Assembly: GCF_026342735.1 (NCBI RefSeq)
Contig: NZ_JAPEMM010000001.1
Coordinates: 3,906,001 to 3,970,000 of the forward strand
Length of the DNA stretch: 64,000 nt
Source of the DNA: Streptomyces sp. NBC_00193
Lineage (GTDB): Bacteria; Actinomycetota; Actinomycetes; Streptomycetales; Streptomycetaceae
Reading direction: 5' to 3'
The notes under the pieces were generated by a model, which had not been told where the DNA came from, ran no database searches, and was given only the letters and a program-made list of their open reading frames with translations. The position numbers were made by a program, and so were the translations under genes. Positions 35,481 through 43,599 of this stretch are shown here, piece after piece. Position 1 is the first letter of the stretch. The number at the start of each line of letters is the position of its first letter.

Positions 35481-35828
35481 TCAGGCGCCCTCGGGGGCGG
35501 TGCCGCGCAGCAGGGACTCGCCGAACTCGATCATCTTGCGGGCGTAGTCCTCGGTCCACTCCGCCTGCTCCGCGATCGCCGCAGCCGACAGCCGGTCGAA
35601 CCGCCGGGGGTCCGCGAGCTGCGCCGCCGCCACCGCCTGGAACTCCACCGCCCGCTCCTGGGCGGCGCGGAAGGCGAGGGTCAGCTCCGTCGCCCGGACC
35701 AGCAGTTCCCGCGGGTCGTCTATCGATTCGAGGTCGAAGAAGTGCTCCGGGTCCGTGACGGTCTCCGACGGCTCGAAGAGCAACTGCGCGGGCCGCAGCC
35801 TCCGCTCGGTCCGCTCGGGCTCTGCCAT
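35481..35828 (-). CDS. Small conserved protein, helical
   Basis: The 115-residue acidic protein is mostly alpha-helical, with a central AFRAAQERAVEFQAVAAAQL stretch. It has no membrane segment or signal peptide, and AGGAGGACACGC precedes ATG 35828. Not recognised beyond a conserved Streptomyces hypothetical. A 16-bp triple repeat lies 24 bp upstream of its start. Confidence 0.7.
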   Translation of the reverse strand: MAEPERTERRLRPAQLLFEPSETVTDPEHFFDLESIDDPRELLVRATELTLAFRAAQERAVEFQAVAAAQLADPRRFDRLSAAAIAEQAEWTEDYARKMIEFGESLLRGTAPEGA

Positions 35829-35851
35829 GCGTGTCCTCCTGCTGGACGTGA

Positions 35852-35899
35852 GGGAAGCTTCCGGGCCGGGAAGCTCCCGGGTCGAAAAGCTTCCGGGCC
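35852..35899. repeat. 16-bp direct repeat, three copies, in a divergent promoter
   Basis: GGGAAGCTTCCGGGCC (35852), GGGAAGCTCCCGGGTC (35868) and GAAAAGCTTCCGGGCC (35884) run head to tail. Each carries an internal near-palindrome (GGAAGCTTCC). They sit between the minus-strand start at 35828 and the plus-strand start at 35966, so they could be iterated operators. Confidence 0.75.
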
Positions 35900-35965
35900 A
35901 CCGTCCATTGTCCAGCTTCGCGCAAGGGCGCCCGAGGGTCGCGGTGCATGGGCTAGAACGTGCGT

Positions 35966-37228
35966 ATGGCCGATGGTGTGCACGAGACGCTGGACAAGCT
36001 CTGCGACGAGGGCATCGAGCAGGTGATCGGCTGGCGCCGTCACCTCCACCGGAATCCGGAGCTGCCGAACCGCGAGGCCGCCACCGCGCGGCTCGTGGCG
36101 CGGGAGCTCGCCGGGTTCGGACTGGACGAGGTGCGGACCGGCATCGCCGGGCACGGGGTGGTCGGGGTGCTGCGCGGCGGCCTGCCCGGGGACCGGGTGG
36201 CGGCGCTGCGGGCCGACATGGACGCGCTGCCCGTCCCCGACCGGTGCGGCGCGGACTTCGCCGCCACCGGGCAGGCCTCGCACGCCTGCGGCCACGACTG
36301 CCACACCGCGATGCTCCTCGGAGCCGCGCGCGCACTGGCCGACGTACGGGTGCGGGAGCGGCTGCCCGGAACCGTGCTGTTCGTGTTCCAGCCCGCCGAG
36401 GAGGGCCCGCCGGTGGACGAGGAGGGCGGGGCGCGCCTGATGGTGGCCGAGGGGGCCTTCGCGGACCCCGTCCCCACGATGGCCTTCGGCATGCACGTCA
36501 CCCCGCACCCCAAGGGCTGGGTGGGCTACAAGTCCGGCCCGATGTACGGGGCCTCCTGCCTGGTCCGCGTCACGGTCACCGGCCGGCAGGCCCACGCCTC
36601 CTCGCCCTGGTACGGCGTCGATCCGATGCCCGCCGTCGGGGCGCTGCTGACCGGGATCGGCCAGCTCTACCGGCAGGTGTCGGCGTTCTCCCCGGTCACG
36701 GTCTCCATCGGCCACATCGAGGACGTCGGCCGGTACAACGTCATCGGTGAAACCGTCACCCTGTGGGGCACGATCCGCTGCGCCGAGGAGCGGGACATGC
36801 CCGAGGTCAAGCGCCGGCTGACCGCGCTGGCCGAGCACACCGCCGAGGCCTACGGGGCCTCCGCGACCGTCGAGCTGCTCCAGGACGTGCCCGCCGTGCG
36901 CAACGACGCGGCCTGGGTCGGGGCCGCGCTGCCCACCCTGCGCCGGGTCGCGGGCACGGACCGGGTGGTGGAGGTCGGCGGCACGCTCGGCTACGACGAC
37001 GTCTCCGAGCTCATCACCCGCTTCGGCGGGCTGTACGTGATGCTCGGCGTCCAGGACACCGCCCTGGACCCGGCGAGCGGCGAGCCGGTGCCTGTCCCCG
37101 GCGGCCGGGGTCTGGTGGGCAACCACCACCCCGGTTTCTACGCCGACGACGACACCCTGATCACGGGCGTACGGCTGCACGCGCACGCCGCGTACGACCA
37201 CCTGGCCGGGGCGCTCGTCACGCGCTGA
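35966..37228 (+). CDS. M20-family amidohydrolase
   Basis: The 420-residue zinc hydrolase has HLHRNPELPNREA, ALRADMDALPV, the metal-binding HACGHDCHTAMLLGAA and EEGPPVDEEGGARLM. The dimerisation domain is VRVTVTGRQAHASSPWYGVD. This is the M20D (N-acyl amino acid / hippurate amidohydrolase) type, which deacylates N-acyl amino acids. ATG 35966 is third in the frame from GTG 35960. TAGAAC 9 nt upstream looks like a -10 element, so the message may be leaderless. It ends within the 3' end of the FMN reductase gene on the other strand (11-bp overlap). Confidence 0.85.
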   Translation: MADGVHETLDKLCDEGIEQVIGWRRHLHRNPELPNREAATARLVARELAGFGLDEVRTGIAGHGVVGVLRGGLPGDRVAALRADMDALPVPDRCGADFAATGQASHACGHDCHTAMLLGAARALADVRVRERLPGTVLFVFQPAEEGPPVDEEGGARLMVAEGAFADPVPTMAFGMHVTPHPKGWVGYKSGPMYGASCLVRVTVTGRQAHASSPWYGVDPMPAVGALLTGIGQLYRQVSAFSPVTVSIGHIEDVGRYNVIGETVTLWGTIRCAEERDMPEVKRRLTALAEHTAEAYGASATVELLQDVPAVRNDAAWVGAALPTLRRVAGTDRVVEVGGTLGYDDVSELITRFGGLYVMLGVQDTALDPASGEPVPVPGGRGLVGNHHPGFYADDDTLITGVRLHAHAAYDHLAGALVTR

Positions 37229-37793
37229 CCGGCGTCCTCGCCAGGGCGGCGAGCTCGTCCAGCACGGCCGCCAGCTCGGCGGCGAGGCCCTCCGGGGCCC
37301 GGAACCCGTCGGCCGTGACCAGCCCCGTGATCCCCGGGACGGCCGCCGAGGCCTCGGTCGGCACCATGCCGACGGACTCCAGCACCGGCCGCAGCATCCG
37401 GCCGGCCGGGGCGCCGCCGGAGCCGCCCGCGCTGTAGGAGAGCAGGCCGGCGGGCTTGCCCTGCCATTCGCGGTAGAGGAAGTCGATGGCGTTCTTGAAG
37501 GGTGCGGTGAAGCCGCCGTTGTACATCGGCAGGACGAAGAGGAAGGCGTCGGCGGAGTCGACCAGGGCGCTCCACGCGCGGGTGTGGGCGTGGGCGTAGA
37601 TGCCGGTCGAGGCGTATTCGGGCTCGTCCAGGAAGGGCAGGGCGATCTCGGCGAGGTCGACGGGGGTGACCTCGAAGCGTGCCCGCGCCTGGGCGGCCGC
37701 CCAGTGGGCCAGGGGGCGCGCGGCGGAGGTGGGGCGGACGGAGGCGGAGATGACGTGCAGGCGGATCGGGTTTGGGTTCGGGTTCGGGTTCAC
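37218..37793 (-). CDS. NADPH-dependent FMN reductase
   Basis: The 191-residue flavodoxin-like protein has the FMN phosphate loop IRLHVISASVRPTSAARPLA, VLPMYNGGFTAPFKNAIDFL and SYSAGGSGGAPAGR. It reduces FMN, quinones or similar acceptors using NADPH. GTG 37793 is chosen because GAGGAG lies 6 nt upstream; the residues after it (NPNPNPNP) come from a 6-bp repeat. It is divergent from the MarR gene at 37909, with three operator-like palindromes between them, so it is the likely MarR target. Confidence 0.83.
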   Translation of the reverse strand: MNPNPNPNPIRLHVISASVRPTSAARPLAHWAAAQARARFEVTPVDLAEIALPFLDEPEYASTGIYAHAHTRAWSALVDSADAFLFVLPMYNGGFTAPFKNAIDFLYREWQGKPAGLLSYSAGGSGGAPAGRMLRPVLESVGMVPTEASAAVPGITGLVTADGFRAPEGLAAELAAVLDELAALARTPVSA

Positions 37794-37824
37794 GGTGGGC
37801 TCCTCGCGGCCGGGGTGATGTTGT

Positions 37825-37886
37825 TGACGTGTCACCTATGAGAGCGGGAGGATGGGTGACGTGTCAACTAGGTAGGTGACATGTCA
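37825..37886. promoter_or_regulatory. Three MarR-type operators between FMN reductase and MarR
   Basis: TGACGTGTCA occurs at 37825-37834 and 37857-37866, and the perfect palindrome TGACATGTCA at 37877-37886. All lie in the 115-bp divergent promoter. They are the natural binding sites of the adjacent MarR protein. Confidence 0.7.
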
Positions 37887-37908
37887 CGTACCGGTCTAGA
37901 CTCCGACC

Positions 37909-38403
37909 ATGGCCGAGAACGAGACGGGGAACGAGAGTGCGCCGCGCTGGCTCAGTGAGCCCGAACAGCAGGCGTGGTACGCCTGGCGGCGGATGTTTCC
38001 GCTGGTCAACGCCGATATCGCGCGCGATCTGACCCAGGACAGCGGGCTCTCCGAAGCCGACTACGACGTCCTGTCCGTCCTCGGCTCCACCGACGGCCAC
38101 CGCATGCGCATCAGCGCCCTCGCCGTCCTCATGCAGTGGTCCCGCAGCAGGCTCTCCCACCAGCTCACCCGGATGGAGCAGCGGGGCATCGTCCGCCGCG
38201 AAGAGGTGGCCGACGACGGGCGCGGCGCCGAAGTGGTGCTCACCGAGCAGGGCGTCACCACGATCACGACGGCCGCCCCGCTCCACGTGGAATCGGTGCG
38301 CCGCCACCTGATCGACATCCTGACCCCGGAACAGCTGCGCACCTTCGCCGAGGTGGGCGAACTGCTCCGCACCCGCCTCGGCGTGGAGCGCAAGACCCGC
38401 TGA
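37909..38403 (+). CDS. MarR-family regulator
   Basis: The 164-residue winged-helix regulator has the recognition region ISALAVLMQWSRSRLSHQLT and the wing EVADDGRGAEVVLTEQG. It probably represses itself and the divergent FMN reductase gene and releases DNA on binding a phenolic or oxidative signal. GTCTAGACT lies 7 nt before ATG 37909 with no Shine-Dalgarno, so the message may be leaderless. Confidence 0.85.
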   Translation: MAENETGNESAPRWLSEPEQQAWYAWRRMFPLVNADIARDLTQDSGLSEADYDVLSVLGSTDGHRMRISALAVLMQWSRSRLSHQLTRMEQRGIVRREEVADDGRGAEVVLTEQGVTTITTAAPLHVESVRRHLIDILTPEQLRTFAEVGELLRTRLGVERKTR

Positions 38404-38409
38404 GCCCGG

Positions 38410-39753
38410 CTACGGCCTCCAGACCACCCGGTGTTCCGCCAGGTGGGCCAGCACCGAATGGTTGGCCTCCCAGCCGTCCGGGAACTTCATCGTCACGCCC
38501 AGCTGCACCGGTTCCGAGGACGGGTGGGCGTCCAGGAGATCCGCTATCCCTGCCCGGGCCACCACCACGCAGGCGTGCCGGTGCCGGGAGGCCAGGACGC
38601 ACAGCCGGCCCGTCTCCAGGTGGAAGGCGGTCGCGTCCGGGCGGCCCGACAGGGGGTGCAGCACCACCGTGAGGTCGTACTCGCGGCCCTGGAGCCGGTT
38701 GGCCGTGTCCACGGTGACCCCCGTGACCCCGAGCGCGCACAGCGCCGCCCGGACCGCCGCCGCCTGGTCCCGGTGCGCGGTGCCCACCGCGATCCGGTCC
38801 GCCGTCAGCGGGGACGGGCCGCCCGCGTGCTCGTCGACCGTCACCGTGCCCCGGTCCAGCGCCCGGCGCACGACCAGGGCCACCGTCCGCACCGCCTCCG
38901 GGTCGGTGCGCGGGGTGTGCCGGGCCGGCAGCTCCAGCAGCCCCCACCCCGACTCGGCGGCCTCGTCCAGCACCCGGTCGGGGCCCGAGCCGTCGCCCGC
39001 GACCCCGTAGGACATCCGCCGCTCGCCCGGACCCGTACCGCTGCGGAACTGCGTGTACGGGTAGAACGCGCGGGAGACCAGCGGCGCGGCCGAAGCCGGC
39101 AGCCGCCAGGACACCGGCAGCCGGTGCTGCGGCAGGTCCGGGTTGTGCGCCAGCAGGGTGGACACCGCCGACGCCGAAGGATCGTAGGACAGGCCCGCCC
39201 ACTGCTCGGCCCCGACCACGCTGAAGGGATCGAGCTGCCCCGGGTCGCCCACGAACAGCGCCCGGTCGAACAGCCCGGCCACGGCCAGCAGTGCGTCCGA
39301 ACGCATCTGGTACGCCTCGTCCACGATGGCGTGCTCCCAGGGCTCCACGTCCTTGACCCACGCCCACTTGGCCGCCGTCGAGATCGTCACCGGAAGCCCC
39401 GCGAGGTCCCCCGGCTTCGCGGAGAGGACCACCGAGTCCAGATCGCGCAGCGCCGGATCGTAGGCGTCGCCCTCGCTGCTGTGCAGCCGGCCCACCTTCA
39501 GCTCCGGATCCTTCGCGTGCAACCGCAGCACCAGGTCGTCGACCTGCGCATTGGTCTGGGCGACCACCATCAGCCGGCGCCCGGCAGCCGCCAGGTCCCG
39601 GGCCGCGCGCACCACCAGGGTGGACTTCCCGGCCCCGGGCGGGGAGTCGACGACCACGCCCCGGGCCCCGCCGTGCAGGGTGTCGCGCAGGATGGCGTCG
39701 GTGGCCCGGCCGGCGGCCGCGCCCGGATCGAAAGCGGTGCTCGCGGTGCTCAC
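38410..39753 (-). CDS. UPF1-like superfamily 1 helicase
   Basis: The 447-residue ATPase has Walker A DSPPGAGKST, motif II AIVDEAYQM (DEAY), motif III FVGDPGQLDPF, a motif IV-like VSWRLP, motif V VDTANRLQGREYDLTVV and motif VI CVLASRHRHACVVV. This is the UPF1/DNA2 helicase core. GTG 39753 overlaps the stop of the upstream gene by 4 bp, and that gene overlaps the Cas4-like nuclease gene by 13 bp. The three proteins therefore probably act together on nucleic acid, as in Dna2- or AddAB-like helicase-nuclease pairs. The process is unknown. Confidence 0.8.
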   Translation of the reverse strand: MSTASTAFDPGAAAGRATDAILRDTLHGGARGVVVDSPPGAGKSTLVVRAARDLAAAGRRLMVVAQTNAQVDDLVLRLHAKDPELKVGRLHSSEGDAYDPALRDLDSVVLSAKPGDLAGLPVTISTAAKWAWVKDVEPWEHAIVDEAYQMRSDALLAVAGLFDRALFVGDPGQLDPFSVVGAEQWAGLSYDPSASAVSTLLAHNPDLPQHRLPVSWRLPASAAPLVSRAFYPYTQFRSGTGPGERRMSYGVAGDGSGPDRVLDEAAESGWGLLELPARHTPRTDPEAVRTVALVVRRALDRGTVTVDEHAGGPSPLTADRIAVGTAHRDQAAAVRAALCALGVTGVTVDTANRLQGREYDLTVVLHPLSGRPDATAFHLETGRLCVLASRHRHACVVVARAGIADLLDAHPSSEPVQLGVTMKFPDGWEANHSVLAHLAEHRVVWRP

Positions 39754-41354
39754 AGGAGGTCCTCGGCGGTCACGGGGTCGGGCAGCGGCAGCACGGGAGC
39801 GTCGCCGGTCAGGTGCGCGGGCGGACCGCCGTGGGTCCACGGCGTCTGCTCGGGATCCGGCAGCTTCGGGCCGCCCCGCGCATCGTGCTCGAAGAGGGTC
39901 CAGCACACCCGGTCGCCCTTCTCCGGCACCGAGCCCGGCTCCGGGTCCTTGCCGCGGCCCATCTTGTCGAGGACGCGCAGCACGAGCCGGCCGTCCTCCT
40001 CCCACCGCACGAACTGCGCGCTCTGCGGGCGCCCGTCCAGCGAGCGGTACACCTTGGGACCCGCGCCGCCGCCGCTGCCACCGCCGTCCTCGGCGAGCTG
40101 CGGCCGGTCCTCCGTGGCCACCCACACCAGCGGGCGCGGGCTCGGCCGCTTCGACTCCGTCCACTCCATGACCACTTCGGTGACCTCACCGGCGAAGGCC
40201 TCGCCCGAGAGCCGCCGGCCCGCCATCACCAGCAGGTCGTCCAGCGCCTCCTGGGCGTCGAGCCGCACCTGCTCGGTCTCCCGCGCCGCGAGCTTGCGCG
40301 CGGCCGTCACCGCGTCGTCGCGGCGCGGCTGCGGGCCCTCGCCCGCCCGGACCCGGTCCCGGTGACCGGTGTACGACCAGCGGTCGCCGGTCCAGCGGTC
40401 CTCGGCCCGCTCGCCCTCCGGCAGTTCGCGCATCAGGTCCAGCGCGTGCCACACCGCCCACCAGGTGCTCTGCATCTGGTCCACGACCAGCCGCCGGACC
40501 GCCCGCTCGGCGAACCGCGGACCGTCGCCGTCCCTGGGCTCGGTCGTGCGCGCCGCGTCGAACTTCGCGATCGCCGGAGCCAGCAGCTTGTTGTCGAAGG
40601 CCGGATCGGTGGCCGGACCGGCCGGGGGGAGCAGCAGCTGGCCGTGCTCGTCCCGGCCGAGTTCGGCACGCAGCGCCTGCTCGGCGCCGGAGGTCCCCTC
40701 CGGCGGGTCGATCCACGCCAGCAGCGCCTGCAGGTGCTGGTCCTCCAGGTTGCTCTGGCCGGTGGCCCAGTGCCGGGAGAGCAGGTCCGTGGCCGACATC
40801 AGCATCGAGGACCCCGGTACCCGGGAGCGCTCGGCGAAGTGGGTGAACCAGCGGCCCAGCAGGGGCACCTGCGCGGGGACCGGATACGGGTTCTCGGGAT
40901 CCTCCTCGGCGGTCCGCCGGAACCGCATGGACCGCCCCAGCAGCCGTACGTACTCGATGCCCGCGCGGCTCGGCACGATCAGCTGCGGCGCGTCCAGGCA
41001 GAGCTCGGCCTCCACCTTGACCCGCTTGCCCGTCTCCGGGTCGGTCTCGGTGCGCTCCACCGGCTCGACGGCGTCCGCGAACCCGTCGACGTACGGCATC
41101 AGGTTCCGGGCGAGCTCGGCCAGGAACTCCCACCGCATGTCCCGGTCGCGCGGCTGCGGCACGACCAGGATCCGGGGGTCCTGCGGGTCGGTGCCGAACA
41201 TCGCGCCCAGCGGGGCTCCGGCCTCGCCCGCCGTCGTCAGCGGTACGAGGACCAGCGGCTGCTCACCGAGATGCCGGTGCCGTACGGTCGCCAGCGGCTG
41301 GGCCCGCCCGGCGCGGACGGCCTCCAGCCGGGCCAGGGTGTTCAGCAGGGACAT
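39750..41354 (-). CDS. Uncharacterised protein of the helicase-nuclease operon
   Basis: The 534-residue cytoplasmic protein has no motif I can name. It has a helical N-terminus (LLNTLARLEAVRAG), a middle region with MLMSATDLLSRHWATGQSNL and LLAWIDPPEGTS, and a C-terminal beta-rich part (KVYRSLDGRPQSAQF, VLRVLDKMGRG). A Gly/Ser patch near residue 430 marks a domain boundary. It shares 13 bp with the nuclease gene and 4 bp with the helicase gene, which indicates a fixed stoichiometric partnership. ATG 41354 is the only sensible start. Confidence 0.72.
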   Translation of the reverse strand: MSLLNTLARLEAVRAGRAQPLATVRHRHLGEQPLVLVPLTTAGEAGAPLGAMFGTDPQDPRILVVPQPRDRDMRWEFLAELARNLMPYVDGFADAVEPVERTETDPETGKRVKVEAELCLDAPQLIVPSRAGIEYVRLLGRSMRFRRTAEEDPENPYPVPAQVPLLGRWFTHFAERSRVPGSSMLMSATDLLSRHWATGQSNLEDQHLQALLAWIDPPEGTSGAEQALRAELGRDEHGQLLLPPAGPATDPAFDNKLLAPAIAKFDAARTTEPRDGDGPRFAERAVRRLVVDQMQSTWWAVWHALDLMRELPEGERAEDRWTGDRWSYTGHRDRVRAGEGPQPRRDDAVTAARKLAARETEQVRLDAQEALDDLLVMAGRRLSGEAFAGEVTEVVMEWTESKRPSPRPLVWVATEDRPQLAEDGGGSGGGAGPKVYRSLDGRPQSAQFVRWEEDGRLVLRVLDKMGRGKDPEPGSVPEKGDRVCWTLFEHDARGGPKLPDPEQTPWTHGGPPAHLTGDAPVLPLPDPVTAEDLL

Positions 41355-42724
41355 TCGACGGCCTTCGGGCGGATGCGGGCGGGGGCTTGCTCCAGCGCCT
41401 CGGCGCGCAACCGGGCGGCGTACCGGAGCGCGACCGCGGTGGGGTCGTCGAAGGCCACGTCGGAGGCCAGGTCGAGGGCCGTGCCGGACGCCACGTCGGA
41501 CGCCGTGCCGGAGGCGGATCCGGTGCCGTCGGGGCCGGTGCAGCCGGGCGCTCCGCGACCCGCGGCCGCCGCGAGGGCGGCCTCGACCGTGGTCAGCCCG
41601 CCCAGCTCGCCCCGTACGGAGCGGCCGAGCGCGGTCACCTCGTCGGCCCTGCGCGCCCGCTCCCGGCAGTGGAAGGCCAGCTCGCAGGCGGCCAGGCACT
41701 CGGGGGCGTAGGCGGCGGACACGGCCGACACGGCCTCGGTCAGCTCCTCGGCGGAGCACGCCGGATCGAAGGTGAGGCCTTCGGGCAGGGCCCCGGCCAG
41801 CTCCTCGACCCGGGTGAGCCGCTCCAGCTGGCGCCGGGTCACGGAGCGCTCGCGGCGGACGTCGACGGGGGCCGCGGTGGGCAGGTTCGAGAAGTCCTTG
41901 GGGCAGACGAGCAGCACGGTGTGCCCGACCTCGGCCCCGGCCACCTTCGCGGCGGTCGTCTCCAGGGCCAGCACGTAGACGGCGGCCTGCCGGGCGGCGG
42001 CGCCCACCTTCGCGGCGTCGGCGGCCCCGTCGATCATCGGGAACGACTTGATCTCCACCACGGTCCAGCGCCCGTCGGGGTGCACGACGACCGCGTCCGG
42101 CTCCAGGTAGGCGGGGGAGCCGGCCACCTCCAGCGCGAGCATGGGGTGGTCGAGCAGGGTCCAGGCCCCGGCGGCGGTCGCCTCGCGCAGCGCGAGCGCG
42201 GTGCGGGCGGCGCGGCCCTGGGGGCCCGCGGCGGTCAGGTCGGGGGTGAGGGCGTCCGGTCCGGGCGGGCCGGCCGCGCCGCCGGGCCCCGCGCCATCGG
42301 ACCCCGCGCCGAGGTGCTCGTACACCAGCCGCAGGAGCTCGGCTCCGCCGTCGCCCTTGACCTTGGCCTCGAAGGAGTTGCCGCGCACTATGGCGAACTG
42401 CGACTGCCCGAAGGCCGCGGGGGAGCCGAGGGCCGCCGCGAGGACGGTCTTGTCCACGCCGGCGCCGTCGAGCAGGGCCCGTCTGCCGCAGCCGGGGTTG
42501 GCGGCGAGGGCCGCCAGCGCGCGGGCGTCGAGCGGGCGCGGTGCGACGGCGGGGCCGCGCAGGTCAGCGAGCCGTTGCCGCAGTGTTCTCGGGGGATTCA
42601 GGGGACTCGGGGGATTCATCGGCTGCGCGGCTTGCGCGGCCTGCCATGCCGCCGGCTGCGCCGTCGGTCCGGGGGACCGCGGCGGGGTCTGCGACGGCTG
42701 ACCGCTGGACGGGTAGGAGCTCAC
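41342..42724 (-). CDS. Cas4/RecB-like PD-(D/E)XK nuclease
   Basis: The 460-residue protein has the nuclease motifs D210 (LEPDAVVV), E224-I-K226 (VVEIKSF) and the RecB-type Q-x3-Y250 (QAAVYVL). Four cysteines are placed as in Fe-S-stapled Cas4/AddB/Dna2 nucleases: Cys79 (NPGCGRR) and C343-x3-C347-x5-C353 (PECLAACELAFHC). The first 45 residues are Pro-rich and disordered. GTG 42724 has GGGAG upstream but overlaps the PAP2 reading frame by 161 bp; ATG 42619 would reduce this. It is the first gene of the three-gene helicase operon. Confidence 0.75.
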   Translation of the reverse strand: MSSYPSSGQPSQTPPRSPGPTAQPAAWQAAQAAQPMNPPSPLNPPRTLRQRLADLRGPAVAPRPLDARALAALAANPGCGRRALLDGAGVDKTVLAAALGSPAAFGQSQFAIVRGNSFEAKVKGDGGAELLRLVYEHLGAGSDGAGPGGAAGPPGPDALTPDLTAAGPQGRAARTALALREATAAGAWTLLDHPMLALEVAGSPAYLEPDAVVVHPDGRWTVVEIKSFPMIDGAADAAKVGAAARQAAVYVLALETTAAKVAGAEVGHTVLLVCPKDFSNLPTAAPVDVRRERSVTRRQLERLTRVEELAGALPEGLTFDPACSAEELTEAVSAVSAAYAPECLAACELAFHCRERARRADEVTALGRSVRGELGGLTTVEAALAAAAGRGAPGCTGPDGTGSASGTASDVASGTALDLASDVAFDDPTAVALRYAARLRAEALEQAPARIRPKAVECPC

Positions 42725-43580
42725 CCGCGGAAGTCTCCCATCCGCCACTGACAATCGTGGACTTACCGCGGAAACCCGCTGTTCGGGTGGTGTGCGGGGC
42801 GGGCTCGGCGGACCCGCCGGACGCGGGGAGTCCGGCCCCGGCGGCCCGGGCGATCCCGGTGATCCCGGCGGGCAGGGCGCGGGCCGCGAGGTAGCCGGCC
42901 CCCATCACGGCGGCCCCGGCGACGGCGTCGAGGAAGTAGTGGTTGGCCGTGCCCATGACCACGACGGTGGTGACGGCGGGGTACGCGGCGCCCAGCGCCC
43001 GGACCAGCGGCCGGCGCGCGCAGCTCCACAGCACGATCCCGCACCACAGTGCCCACCCCACGTGCAGGCTGGGCATGGCGGCGAACTGGTTGGTGAAGGA
43101 GCCGAGCCCGCGCGGTGCGCTGGCCTCCCCGCCCCACCAGCCGTAGGCGCTGTAGTGGGCCATCGTGTCGGTGAACCCGTACGAGGCGTCGAGCAGCCGG
43201 GGCGGACAGGTGGGCACCAGGGCGAAGCCGACGAGCCCGAGGAGGGTGGAGACCATCAGCCAGGTGCGGGCGAAACGATACTGCTGGGGGCGGCGCCGGT
43301 AGAGCCAGACCAGCACCGCGGGGGTGACGAGGTAGTGCAGGGAGGCGTAGACGAAGTCGGCGGGTATGCCGAGCACCGCCTGCCCGGTGAAGAGCCGGTT
43401 GAGCGGCCGCTCCAGATCGAGGGCCAGGAGCTCCTCCGTGCGCAGGATCGCGAGCCCGTGGTCCACTGCCAGCCCGACGTCGCCCCGGGCGAGGAGTCTG
43501 CCACCCGAGTACGCCGCGTAGACGAGCCCCAGGAGCAGCAGTTCGGCCCACCAACGCGGAGGCTGCCGCCTATTAGTCAT
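42564..43580 (-). CDS. PAP2-family membrane phosphatase (inositolphosphotransferase type)
   Basis: The 338-residue protein has about six membrane helices. Its catalytic motifs are those of the Aur1/Ipt1-like PAP2_3 branch: VPTCPPRLL (motif 1 region), AMPSLHVGWA (motif 2) and ANHYFLDAVAG (motif 3). Such enzymes remove or transfer phosphate on lipids. ATG 43580 is clear. The last 70 residues are low-complexity and overlap the start of the nuclease gene in another frame, so the true C-terminus may be shorter by mutation elsewhere, or this overlap may be real. Confidence 0.8.
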   Translation of the reverse strand: MTNRRQPPRWWAELLLLGLVYAAYSGGRLLARGDVGLAVDHGLAILRTEELLALDLERPLNRLFTGQAVLGIPADFVYASLHYLVTPAVLVWLYRRRPQQYRFARTWLMVSTLLGLVGFALVPTCPPRLLDASYGFTDTMAHYSAYGWWGGEASAPRGLGSFTNQFAAMPSLHVGWALWCGIVLWSCARRPLVRALGAAYPAVTTVVVMGTANHYFLDAVAGAAVMGAGYLAARALPAGITGIARAAGAGLPASGGSAEPAPHTTRTAGFRGKSTIVSGGWETSAGELLPVQRSAVADPAAVPRTDGAAGGMAGRASRAADESPESPESPENTAATAR

Positions 43581-43599
43581 ACGGCGTATGACGTGCGTG

